This document shows, piece after piece, positions 33,616 to 41,728 of a stretch of 64,000 nucleotides of DNA. This stretch comes from Streptomyces monomycini. Lineage in GTDB: Bacteria > Actinomycetota > Actinomycetes > Streptomycetales > Streptomycetaceae. Below the pieces are notes generated by a model that made no database searches, had not been told where the DNA came from, and was given only the letters and a program-made list of their open reading frames with translations. Location: NCBI RefSeq assembly GCF_022271435.1, contig NZ_JAFIQY010000004.1, forward strand, positions 62,001 to 126,000. The letters run 5' to 3'. Position 1 is the stretch's first letter; each line of letters begins with the position of its first letter. The translations under genes were made by a program, and so were the position numbers.

Positions 33616-34316
33616 CGGCAACTCAGGAACGTACGGAAGCCGAGCTGGCGGCGCTCGCCGAGCGGGCGGGCCGCGACCTGGAGGACGCCTCCCCGCTGGA
33701 GATCCTCACCTGGGCCGCGGGGGTCTTCGGCGAGCGCTTCTGCGTCACCTCCTCCATGGAGGACGCGGTCGTCGCGCACCTGGCCGCGCGCGCCTTCCCC
33801 GGCGTCGACGTGGTCTTCCTCGACACCGGCTACCACTTCCCGGAGACCCTCGGCACCCGGGACGCGGTGGCCGCGGTGATGGACGTCAACGTCATCACCC
33901 TCACGCCGCGGCGGACGGTGGCCGAGCAGGACGCCGAGTACGGGCCGAAGCTGCACGACCGCGACCCGGACCGGTGCTGCGCGCTGCGCAAGGTCGCACC
34001 GCTGGAAGAGGGCCTGGCCGGGTACGACGCCTGGGCGACCGGGCTGCGCCGCGACGAGTCGCCGACCCGCGCCGGCACCCCGGTCGTGGGCTGGGACGCG
34101 CGGCGCCACAAGGTGAAGGTCTCGCCGATCGCCCGCTGGACGCAGCAGGACGTGGACACCTACGTCGCCGAGCACGGCGTGCTCACCAACCCGCTGCTGC
34201 TGGACGGCTACGCCTCGGTGGGCTGCGCGCCCTGCACCCGCCGGGTGGCGGCGGGCGAGGACGCACGGGCCGGCCGCTGGGCCGACAGCAACAAGACCGA
34301 ATGCGGGCTGCACTGA
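33612..34316 (+). CDS. cysH: phosphoadenylyl/adenylyl-sulfate reductase
   Basis: A 234-aa reductase that turns (P)APS into sulfite. C122-C123 and C205-x2-C208 form the [4Fe-4S] motif, and C231 in the C-terminal ECGLH is the catalytic cysteine. The iron-sulfur cysteines favour use of APS, while a cysC kinase next door would also supply PAPS, so substrate preference stays open. It has the ATGA start overlap with the zinc-ribbon ORF and TGATG overlap with cysC. Confidence 0.93.
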   Translation: MTATQERTEAELAALAERAGRDLEDASPLEILTWAAGVFGERFCVTSSMEDAVVAHLAARAFPGVDVVFLDTGYHFPETLGTRDAVAAVMDVNVITLTPRRTVAEQDAEYGPKLHDRDPDRCCALRKVAPLEEGLAGYDAWATGLRRDESPTRAGTPVVGWDARRHKVKVSPIARWTQQDVDTYVAEHGVLTNPLLLDGYASVGCAPCTRRVAAGEDARAGRWADSNKTECGLH

Positions 34317-34921
34317 TGAGCGGCCCCGGGGAGTCCGGCCAGCAGGAGCCGGACCACCAGGACATCCAGGATTCTCGGGAGCGAAAGATGACGGGCGCCA
34401 CGGTGTGGCTGACCGGACTGCCCAGCGCCGGCAAGACCACGATCGCGTACGCGCTGGCGGAGCGGCTGCGGGGCGAGGGCCACCGCGTCGAGGTGCTGGA
34501 CGGCGACGAGATCCGCGAGTTCCTCTCGGCGGGACTCGGCTTCAGCCGGGCGGACCGGGACACCAACGTGCAGCGCATCGGTTTCGTCGCCGAGCTGCTG
34601 GCCAGCAACGGCGTGACGGCACTGGTGCCGGTGATCGCTCCGTACGCGGACTCGCGGGAGGCGGTGCGCAAGCGCCACCAGCGCGAGGGCACGCCGTACC
34701 TGGAGATCCACGTGGCCACGCCGGTGGAGGTGTGCTCCGAGCGGGACGTGAAGGGCCTGTACGCGAAGCAGGCGGCGGGCGAGATATCCGGGCTGACCGG
34801 CGTCGACGACCCGTACGAGCAGCCCGAGTCGCCCGATCTGCGCATCGCGTCGCACACCCAGACCGTGCAGGAGTCCGCGGCGGCGCTGTACGCGCTGCTC
34901 ACCGAGAGGGGACTGGCATGA
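34316..34921 (+). CDS. cysC: adenylyl-sulfate kinase
   Basis: A 201-aa kinase that phosphorylates APS to PAPS. The P-loop GLPSAGKTT is at ~34-42, then DGDEIR, FSRADRDTNVQRIGF and KGLYAKQAAGEISGLTGVDD, all standard for the family. ATG at 34316 overlaps the cysH stop (TGATG). A later ATG at 34388, preceded by GGGAGCG, would give the usual length of ~177 aa and may be the true start. Confidence 0.92.
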   Translation: MSGPGESGQQEPDHQDIQDSRERKMTGATVWLTGLPSAGKTTIAYALAERLRGEGHRVEVLDGDEIREFLSAGLGFSRADRDTNVQRIGFVAELLASNGVTALVPVIAPYADSREAVRKRHQREGTPYLEIHVATPVEVCSERDVKGLYAKQAAGEISGLTGVDDPYEQPESPDLRIASHTQTVQESAAALYALLTERGLA

Positions 34922-35889
34922 CGACCGCCGCTGCCGTGAGCACGGACGCCGGGAACTCCGGCGGGGCCGGGAAGGCCGGGGACGCCGACACCCCGTACGC
35001 GCTGAGCCACCTGGACGCGCTGGAGTCCGAGGCGGTGCACATCTTCCGCGAGGTGGCGGGCGAGTTCGAGCGGCCGGTGATCCTCTTCTCCGGCGGCAAG
35101 GACTCGATCCTCATGCTGCACCTGGCGCTGAAGGCGTTCGCGCCGGCGCCGGTGCCCTTCGCGCTGCTGCACGTGGACACCGGCCACAACTTCCCCGAGG
35201 TGCTCGACTACCGCGACCGCACGGTGGCCCGGCACGGACTGCGGCTGCACGTCGCCTCCGTACAGGACTTCATCGACCGCGGCGAACTGCGCGAGCGCCC
35301 GGACGGCACCCGCAATCCGCTCCAGACCGTGCCGCTGCTGCACGCCATCGAGTCGAACCGCTTCGACGCGGTGTTCGGCGGCGGGCGCCGGGACGAGGAG
35401 AAGGCACGCGCCAAGGAGCGGGTGTTCTCGCTGCGTGACGAGTTCGGCGGCTGGGACCCGCGCCGCCAGCGCCCCGAGCTGTGGCAGCTCTACAACGGCC
35501 GCCACTCCCCCGGCGAGCACGTCCGCGTCTTCCCGCTGTCGAACTGGACCGAGCTGGACGTGTGGCAGTACATCGCCCGCGAGAAGATCGAGCTGCCCGC
35601 CATCTACTACGCGCACGAGCGCGAGGTCTTCGCCCGCAGCGGCATGTGGCTGGCGCCCGGCGAGTGGGGCGGTCCCAAGGACGGCGAGACCGTCGAGACG
35701 CGGCGGGTGCGCTACCGCACCGTCGGCGACATGTCCTGCACCGGCGCCGTCGACTCCGACGCGGCCACCATCGAGGCCGTCATCGCGGAGATCGCCGCCT
35801 CCCGGCTCACCGAGCGGGGCGCCACCCGGGCCGACGACAAACTGTCCGAGGCCGCCATGGAGGACCGCAAGCGCGAGGGGTATTTCTAA
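34918..35889 (+). CDS. cysD: sulfate adenylyltransferase subunit 2
   Basis: A 323-aa PP-loop ATP sulfurylase subunit. The PP-loop FSGGKDS lies at ~60-66, followed by LHVDTGHNFPEVLDYRDR and FGGGRRDEEKARAKER. It adenylates sulfate to APS, driven by GTP hydrolysis in CysN. Start overlaps cysC as ATGA and its stop overlaps cysN as TAATG. Confidence 0.95.
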   Translation: MTTAAAVSTDAGNSGGAGKAGDADTPYALSHLDALESEAVHIFREVAGEFERPVILFSGGKDSILMLHLALKAFAPAPVPFALLHVDTGHNFPEVLDYRDRTVARHGLRLHVASVQDFIDRGELRERPDGTRNPLQTVPLLHAIESNRFDAVFGGGRRDEEKARAKERVFSLRDEFGGWDPRRQRPELWQLYNGRHSPGEHVRVFPLSNWTELDVWQYIAREKIELPAIYYAHEREVFARSGMWLAPGEWGGPKDGETVETRRVRYRTVGDMSCTGAVDSDAATIEAVIAEIAASRLTERGATRADDKLSEAAMEDRKREGYF

Positions 35890-37256
35890 TGAGCACGATT
35901 GTCGATCCGGTGGACCCGGTCGATGCGACCGGTACGGCCGCCACCTCGCTGCTGCGCTTCGCCACCGCCGGTTCGGTGGACGACGGCAAGTCCACCCTGG
36001 TCGGACGGCTGCTGCACGATTCGAAGTCGGTACTGGCCGACCAGCTCGAAGCGGTCGAGCGGGCCTCGCTGGGCCGCGGCCAGGAGGCGCCGGACCTGGC
36101 CCTGCTGACGGACGGGCTGCGGGCCGAGCGGGAGCAGGGCATCACCATCGATGTCGCCTACCGCTACTTCGCCACGCCCCGGCGGCGGTTCATCCTCGCC
36201 GACACCCCGGGCCATGTGCAGTACACCCGCAACATGGTCACCGGCGCGTCCACCGCCGAGCTGGCCGTGGTGCTGGTCGACGCCCGCAACGGTGTGGTCG
36301 AGCAGACCCGCCGGCACGCCGCCGTCGCCGCGCTGCTGCGCGTCCCGCACGTCGTCCTGGCCGTCAACAAGATGGACCTGGTGGACTACACGGAGCCGGT
36401 CTTCGCGGCGATCGCCGCGGAGTTCACCACGTACGCCGCCTCGCTGGGCGTACCGGAGATCACCGCCATCCCGATCTCGGCGCTGGCCGGTGACAACGTC
36501 GTGACGCCGTCCACGAACATGGACTGGTACGGCGGCCCGACCGTCCTGGAGCACCTGGAGACCGTGCCGGTCGTCGCCGACCCGTCCGAGGACCCGGCGC
36601 GCTTCCCGGTGCAGTACGTCATCCGCCCGCAGACCCCCGAACTGCCCGACTACCGCGGCTACGCGGGGCAGATCGCCTCGGGTGTGCTGCGCGTCGGCGA
36701 CGCGGTGACGGTGCTGCCGTCGGGCCGTACCAGCACCGTCGAGGCGCTGGACGTGCTGGGCGAGGCGGTGGACGTGGCGTGGGCGCCGCAGTCGGTGACC
36801 GTACGGCTCGCCGACGACCTGGACATCTCGCGCGGCGACCTGATCGCCCCGGCCGCCGCGCCGCCCGCCGTCACCCAGGACGTCGAGGCGACCGTCTGCC
36901 ACGTCGCCGACCGGCCGCTGAAGGCCGGCCAGCGGGTACTGCTCAAGCACACCACCCGTACGGTCAAGGCGATCGTCAAGGACATCCCGTCCCGGCTGAC
37001 GCTCGACGACCTCTCCCAGCACCCGGCGCCCGGCGAGCTGGCCGCCAACGACATCGGCCGCGTCGTGCTGCGCACCGCCGAGCCCCTGGCGCTGGACGCC
37101 TACGCCGACTCCCGGCGTACGGGATCGTTCCTGCTCATCGACCCGGCGGACGGCACCACGCTGACCGCGGGGATGGCCGGGTCCGCGTTCGCCGAGGCGG
37201 CCGAGGCCGCGGCGGCGGTCGCGGACGCGGACGACGACGGGGAATGGGACTTCTGA
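35889..37256 (+). CDS. cysN: sulfate adenylyltransferase subunit 1
   Basis: A 455-aa translation-factor-like GTPase. G1 is GSVDDGKST at ~28-36, G3 is DTPGH and G4 is NKMD. Elongation-factor-type beta-barrel domains follow. It ends in an Ala/Glu and Asp-rich tail without a fused CysC kinase, consistent with the separate cysC gene. It is coupled to cysD by TAATG. Confidence 0.95.
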   Translation: MSTIVDPVDPVDATGTAATSLLRFATAGSVDDGKSTLVGRLLHDSKSVLADQLEAVERASLGRGQEAPDLALLTDGLRAEREQGITIDVAYRYFATPRRRFILADTPGHVQYTRNMVTGASTAELAVVLVDARNGVVEQTRRHAAVAALLRVPHVVLAVNKMDLVDYTEPVFAAIAAEFTTYAASLGVPEITAIPISALAGDNVVTPSTNMDWYGGPTVLEHLETVPVVADPSEDPARFPVQYVIRPQTPELPDYRGYAGQIASGVLRVGDAVTVLPSGRTSTVEALDVLGEAVDVAWAPQSVTVRLADDLDISRGDLIAPAAAPPAVTQDVEATVCHVADRPLKAGQRVLLKHTTRTVKAIVKDIPSRLTLDDLSQHPAPGELAANDIGRVVLRTAEPLALDAYADSRRTGSFLLIDPADGTTLTAGMAGSAFAEAAEAAAAVADADDDGEWDF

Positions 37257-37257
37257 C

Positions 37258-37395
37258 ATGAGCGATGCCCTGGCCCCGGACACCCTGGTGACCTTCGCGG
37301 ACGCGTTCTCGACGTTCGCGAAGGAGGGCGGCCGGATCGGCAGCGGAGCCCTGGGCAGCGGCCAGGGCGGCGTCGGGCGATGTGTGCGCCGATGA
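37258..37395 (+). CDS. possible 45-aa ORF after cysN
   Basis: An ATG one base after the cysN stop opens a 45-residue frame (MSDALAPDTLVTFADAFSTF, then a Gly/Ser-rich basic end). There is no family match I can name. Coupling to cysN and a strong third-position GC bias argue for expression; the low-complexity end argues against a structured protein. Confidence 0.35.
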   Translation: MSDALAPDTLVTFADAFSTFAKEGGRIGSGALGSGQGGVGRCVRR

Positions 37396-37497
37396 CGTAC
37401 CGCCGCGTATCCCCCACGCCCCCCTTCCGAAGATCCACCGCTCTGCCGGGCCCGCCGTAGGCGCTCGCCGCCCGGCCCTCCGAGAGGACCCCCTCCC

Positions 37498-38601
37498 GTG
37501 CCTGCCGTACGCCACCGCCTGCTGGCCGCCCTCGCCGTCGTCCCCCTGCTGACCGGCGCTCTGGGCGCGTGCGGGTACGGCTCCCGCGCCAAGCAGGACG
37601 GGCAGGGGGCGGTCGCGGCCAAGGGCCCCAGGATCGACGGCCTGGACCGGGTGAAGGTCGGCTACTTCGCCAACACCACGCATGCCACCGCGCTGGTCGG
37701 CGACCAGAAGGGCTTCTTCCAGAAGGAGCTGGGCGGTACGAAGTTCGCGCCGTCGGTGTTCAACGCGGGCCCGGCGGAGATCGAGGCGCTGAACTCCGGC
37801 GCCATCGACATCGGCTGGATCGGCCCGTCCCCCGCGATCAACGGCTGGACCACCTCCCAGGGCAAGAGCCTGAAGATCATCTCCGGTTCGGCGTCCGGCG
37901 GTGTCTCGCTGGTGGTCGACCCCGAGAAGATCAAGTCCCTGGACGACCTCAAGGGCAAGACGATCGCCACCCCGCAGCTGGGCAACACCCAGGACGTGGC
38001 GCTGCTCAACTACCTGGCCGAGAAGGGCTACAAGGTCGACGCCACCACCGGCAAGGGCGACGTGACCGTCCAGCGCACCGAGAACAAGGTCGCCCCGGTC
38101 GCCTTCCGGCAGGGCAGCATCGACGCCGCGTGGGTGCCCGAGCCGACCGCCTCCAAGCTGGTCGCCGAGGGCGGCAAGGTGCTGCTGGACGAGAAGAAGC
38201 TGTGGAAGGACGGCAAGTTCGTCATCACGAACGTGATCGTCTCGCAGAAGTTCCTCAAGGAGCACCCCAAAGCCGTCGAGGCGGTGCTGCGCGGCTCGGT
38301 GAAGACCAACACCTACATCCGGACCCACCCGGGCGAGGCCAAGCAGGCCCTCAACGACAAGCTGGCCGCCGCGGCCGGCAAGGCGCTGCCGCCCGACGTC
38401 ATCGACCCGGCGTTCCGCAACACCGACGTCACCGACGACCCGCTGGCCGTCACCCTCCAGCTGGAGGCGGACCACGCGGTCCGGGCCGGCCTGCTGAAGA
38501 AGCCCGCGCTCCAGGGCATCTACGACCTCACGCTGCTCAACAAGGTGCTCAAGGCCGAGGGCAAGCCGGCGGTCGACGACGCCGGTCTCGGCAGCGAATA
38601 G
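37498..38601 (+). CDS. ABC transporter substrate-binding lipoprotein, sulfonate/taurine type
   Basis: A 367-aa lipoprotein. The signal peptide ends with the lipobox LGAC and lipidated Cys25. The mature part is an SsuA/TauA-like binding protein: KVGYFANTTHATALVGDQKG, EIEALNSGAIDIGWIGPSPA, then LKGKTIATPQLGNTQDVALL. GTG at 37498 follows GAGAGGA. Downstream ATPase and permease genes complete an importer; position in the sulfur operon suggests uptake of sulfonates or sulfate esters. Confidence 0.9.
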   Translation: MPAVRHRLLAALAVVPLLTGALGACGYGSRAKQDGQGAVAAKGPRIDGLDRVKVGYFANTTHATALVGDQKGFFQKELGGTKFAPSVFNAGPAEIEALNSGAIDIGWIGPSPAINGWTTSQGKSLKIISGSASGGVSLVVDPEKIKSLDDLKGKTIATPQLGNTQDVALLNYLAEKGYKVDATTGKGDVTVQRTENKVAPVAFRQGSIDAAWVPEPTASKLVAEGGKVLLDEKKLWKDGKFVITNVIVSQKFLKEHPKAVEAVLRGSVKTNTYIRTHPGEAKQALNDKLAAAAGKALPPDVIDPAFRNTDVTDDPLAVTLQLEADHAVRAGLLKKPALQGIYDLTLLNKVLKAEGKPAVDDAGLGSE

Positions 38602-38631
38602 CCCGCGCACGCATCCCAGGAGGTGACACCG

Positions 38632-39474
38632 ATGACGACCACCACGCTCAGCAAGCCCGGCAGCCGGCCGTCCGCCCCGGCGGACGCGGGCGGCGCGGCC
38701 GCTCCGTACGCCGCTCGCATCGACCATGTCTCGAAGTCGTTCGGGCGCCCCGGCGCGCAGCAGCACGTGCTGGACGACATCAGCATCGATGTCGCGCCGG
38801 GCGAATTCGTCTGTCTGCTGGGGGCGTCGGGCTGCGGCAAGTCGACGCTGCTCAACCTGGTCGCCGGGCTCGACGGGCCCTCGGCGGGCCGCATCGAGAC
38901 GCCCGGCGGCCGGCCGGCCCTGATGTTCCAGGAGCACGCGCTGTTCCCGTGGCTGACCGCGGGCCGCAACATCGAACTGGCGCTGCGGCTGCGCGGGGTG
39001 CCGCGCGCGGAGCGCCGGGGAGAGGCCGAGCGGCTGCTGGAACTCGTACGGCTCAAGGGCGCGTACGGCAAGCGGGTGCACGAGCTGTCCGGAGGGATGC
39101 GGCAGCGCGTCGCGATGGCCCGCGCGCTGGCCCAGGACAGTCAACTCCTGTTGATGGACGAGCCGTTCGCGGCGCTGGACGCCATCACGCGCGACGTGCT
39201 GCACGACGAGCTGACCCGCATCTGGCGGGACGCCAACGGCAGCGCCTCCGGCAGCGGCGGCCTGTCCGTCCTGTTCGTCACCCACAACGTCCGGGAGGCG
39301 GTGCGGCTCGCCGAGCGGGTGGTGCTGCTGTCCTCCCGGCCCGGCCGGATCGCCCGCGAGTGGACCGTGGACATCCCGCATCCGCGGCGCATCGAGGACG
39401 CGGCGGTCGCCGACCTTTCCGTAGAGATCACCGAACAGCTCCGTGGGGAGATCCGCCGCCATGGCCAGCACTGA
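38632..39474 (+). CDS. ABC transporter ATP-binding protein, SsuB/TauB type
   Basis: A 280-aa ABC ATPase with Walker A GASGCGKST at ~65-73, Q-loop region MFQEHALFPW, signature LSGGMRQRVA and Walker B LLLMDEPFAALD. The ATG at 38632 has a near-perfect GGAGGTGA site. It overlaps the permease start by 14 bases. It powers the sulfonate-type importer. Confidence 0.93.
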   Translation: MTTTTLSKPGSRPSAPADAGGAAAPYAARIDHVSKSFGRPGAQQHVLDDISIDVAPGEFVCLLGASGCGKSTLLNLVAGLDGPSAGRIETPGGRPALMFQEHALFPWLTAGRNIELALRLRGVPRAERRGEAERLLELVRLKGAYGKRVHELSGGMRQRVAMARALAQDSQLLLMDEPFAALDAITRDVLHDELTRIWRDANGSASGSGGLSVLFVTHNVREAVRLAERVVLLSSRPGRIAREWTVDIPHPRRIEDAAVADLSVEITEQLRGEIRRHGQH

Positions 39475-40501
39475 GACCGGTACGGGCGCCGAGGCCGCCG
39501 GCACCACCGACGATCCCGCCGACGGCCCCGCGGCCGACGCGGCCACGGGGGCACCCGCCGCCGAGTCCGCCCTCGCCGGGGAAGCTCCCGCCGGGAAAGC
39601 TCCCGCCACCACGAAGCCGGACGGCGCGCAGCCGGACCGCTCCGGCGGCGACCTCGCCGGCCTGGAAGCGGGCCTGGACGCCCTGGACACCAAGGTCTCC
39701 GACCGCCAGCCCTGGCTGCGGGCCCTGACCGCCAAGGCCGTACCGCCGCTCGTCGCCGTCGCCCTCGTCCTCGGCCTGTGGCAGCTCGCGTACCACTTCG
39801 AGCTGAAGGACCACTACCTGCTGCCCAGCCCGGTCGACGTGGCCCGCTCGCTCCAGGACAAGTGGCTCGAAGGCACCCTGCTCGACTACGTGTGGACGAG
39901 TGTGTCGCGCGGCGCCCTCGGCTTCCTGGCCTCGGTGGCGATCGGTACGCCGCTCGGCCTGCTGGTCGCCCGCGTCAAGCCGGTACGGGCCGCGATCGGC
40001 CCGATCCTCAGCGGCCTCCAGTCGCTGCCGTCGGTGGCCTGGGTGCCCGCCGCGATCATCTGGTTCGGCCTGAGCGACGCCACGATCTACGCGGTCGTCC
40101 TGCTCGGCGCGGTCCCCTCCATCGCCAACGGCCTGGTCGCCGGCGTCGACCAGATCTCCCCGCTCTACCTCCGCGCGGGCCGCACCATCGGCGCGCGCGG
40201 CCTGACCGGCGTACGGCACATCCTGCTGCCCGCCGCGCTGCCCGGCTACCTCGCCGGGCTCAAGCAGGGCTGGGCGTTCTCCTGGCGCTCCCTGATGGCC
40301 GCCGAACTCATCGTCAACGCCGCCGACCTGGGCACCGGCCTCGGCCAGCTCCTGGAACAGGGCCGCGAGCTCCAGGACATGTCCTGGGTGCTCTCCGCGA
40401 TCCTGCTCATCCTCATCGTCGGCATCGGCATCGAACTGCTGATCTTCGCGCCGCTCGAACGCCGGGTGCTGCGCAGCCGCGGCCTGCTGGTGAAGAGCTG
40501 A
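39461..40501 (+). CDS. ABC transporter permease, SsuC/TauC type
   Basis: A 346-aa permease. About 85 N-terminal residues are Ala/Pro/Asp-rich and cytosolic, an unusually long lead for SsuC-like proteins (~250-280 aa). The membrane part has the inner-membrane component signature near GARGLTGVRHILLPAALPGY. The ATG at 39461 follows GGGGAG. It works with the preceding ATPase and lipoprotein. Confidence 0.92.
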   Translation: MASTETGTGAEAAGTTDDPADGPAADAATGAPAAESALAGEAPAGKAPATTKPDGAQPDRSGGDLAGLEAGLDALDTKVSDRQPWLRALTAKAVPPLVAVALVLGLWQLAYHFELKDHYLLPSPVDVARSLQDKWLEGTLLDYVWTSVSRGALGFLASVAIGTPLGLLVARVKPVRAAIGPILSGLQSLPSVAWVPAAIIWFGLSDATIYAVVLLGAVPSIANGLVAGVDQISPLYLRAGRTIGARGLTGVRHILLPAALPGYLAGLKQGWAFSWRSLMAAELIVNAADLGTGLGQLLEQGRELQDMSWVLSAILLILIVGIGIELLIFAPLERRVLRSRGLLVKS

Positions 40502-40504
40502 CCC

Positions 40505-41272
40505 GTGGACAACCGCCCCGCCCGCCCCGCCCTTCTCGTAGTCGCCCACGGAAGCCGCGACCCGCGGCATGCCGCGACCGTCACCGCGCTCCGCACGCGG
40601 GTCCAGGCCCAGCGGCCCGGCCTCCGCGTCGAGGTGGCCTTCCTCGACTTCAACGCGCCGGGCGTGCCGCGAGCACTGGAGCGGCTGGCGTCGGACGGCG
40701 TACGGGAGGTGGTGGCCCTGCCGCTGCTGCTCACCCGCGCCTTCCACGCCAAGACGGACATCCCGGCGGTGCTGCGGGAGGCCGGCGCGCGGCTGCCCGG
40801 ACTCGCCGTCCACCAGGCCGATGTCCTCGGCCCCTCCCCCCTCCTCACAGCCGCCCTGGAACGACGGCTGTACGAAGCCGGGCTGCGGCCCGGCGACCGG
40901 CGCTCGACCGGGGTCGTGCTGGCCTCGGCGGGCTCCTCCGACCCGGAGGCGATCGCAGTGATCGCTGAAATCGCGCGGGAGTGGCGGTGTACCACCGGTT
41001 GGTACGCCGTGCGGCCTGCGTTCGCCTCCGCCTCCCTCCCCCGCACGGCCGACGCCGTACGGGCCCTGCGCGCCGAGGGCGCCGAACGGGTGGCGGTGGC
41101 CCCGTACGTGATCGCCCCCGGCCGCCTCCCGGACCGCATCGCGGACGGCGCCGAGGAGGCGGGGGCCGACATCCTCGCCGGGGTCCTGGGTCCGGCGCCG
41201 GAGGTGGCGGGGCTGTTGGTGCGGCGGTACGACGAGGCGCTGGGAGGGGAGTTGCGGGCCCTGGCAGCATGA
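40505..41272 (+). CDS. sirohydrochlorin chelatase-like protein (CbiX/SirB family)
   Basis: A 255-aa protein with two related halves, as in the single-chain CbiX/SirB chelatases. The first begins LLVVAHGSRDPRH, with the metal-binding His of HGSRD; the second includes VVLASAGSSDPEA. The family inserts Fe2+ or Co2+ into sirohydrochlorin. In this operon it likely provides siroheme for the sulfite reductase. GTG at 40505 lies 3 bases after the permease stop. Confidence 0.88.
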   Translation: MDNRPARPALLVVAHGSRDPRHAATVTALRTRVQAQRPGLRVEVAFLDFNAPGVPRALERLASDGVREVVALPLLLTRAFHAKTDIPAVLREAGARLPGLAVHQADVLGPSPLLTAALERRLYEAGLRPGDRRSTGVVLASAGSSDPEAIAVIAEIAREWRCTTGWYAVRPAFASASLPRTADAVRALRAEGAERVAVAPYVIAPGRLPDRIADGAEEAGADILAGVLGPAPEVAGLLVRRYDEALGGELRALAA

Positions 41273-41371
41273 CCTCCCGTACTGGCCGCGCCTGGCGGCT
41301 CCGAATGCTACGTTCGCTGCCACGGACTTGTGATGGCGACGGCCGCCCGGGCTGTCGGAGCGGGGGAAGGT

Positions 41372-41728
41372 ATGGGCACAAAGGGCCCTCTGGAGAACGT
41401 GGAACTCACCGCGGCTGTGCAAGGGCTGAGGGATCAGCTCATGTCCGCCGTGGATGCGTCGGACGGGCAGCCCATCAGGTTCGAGGTCGAGGAAATTGAC
41501 CTGGAGTTCGCCGTCGAACTGCGCCGCGACGCGCATGCCAAGGCCGGGTTCAAGGCTTGGGTCGTGTCCGGTGACGTGCAGGCGGGAGCGGCCCGCACCT
41601 CCACCCACAAGGTGGCCGTGAAACTGAAACCGAAGGACTCCCGGGACGGCAGACCGGTGGAGATCGGTCATCAGGACGACGTGAGCATGGAGGTTTTCAG
41701 CGCCCCGCTCGAAGGGCACCGTGCATGA
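41372..41728 (+). CDS. trypco2 domain protein, partner of the trypsin/ATPase
   Basis: A 118-aa protein consisting of the trypsin-co-occurring domain 2. It shows VELTAAVQGLRDQLMSAVDA, then RFEVEEIDLEFAVELRRDAH, a core FKAWVVSGDVQAGA and THKVAVKLKPK. The ATG at 41372 has a GGGGGAAGG site; earlier in-frame ATGs lack one. Its stop overlaps the protease/ATPase start as ATGA, so the two are co-translated. Trypco2 proteins are described as adaptors in predicted NTP-dependent conflict systems with trypsin-like proteases. Confidence 0.85.
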   Translation: MGTKGPLENVELTAAVQGLRDQLMSAVDASDGQPIRFEVEEIDLEFAVELRRDAHAKAGFKAWVVSGDVQAGAARTSTHKVAVKLKPKDSRDGRPVEIGHQDDVSMEVFSAPLEGHRA

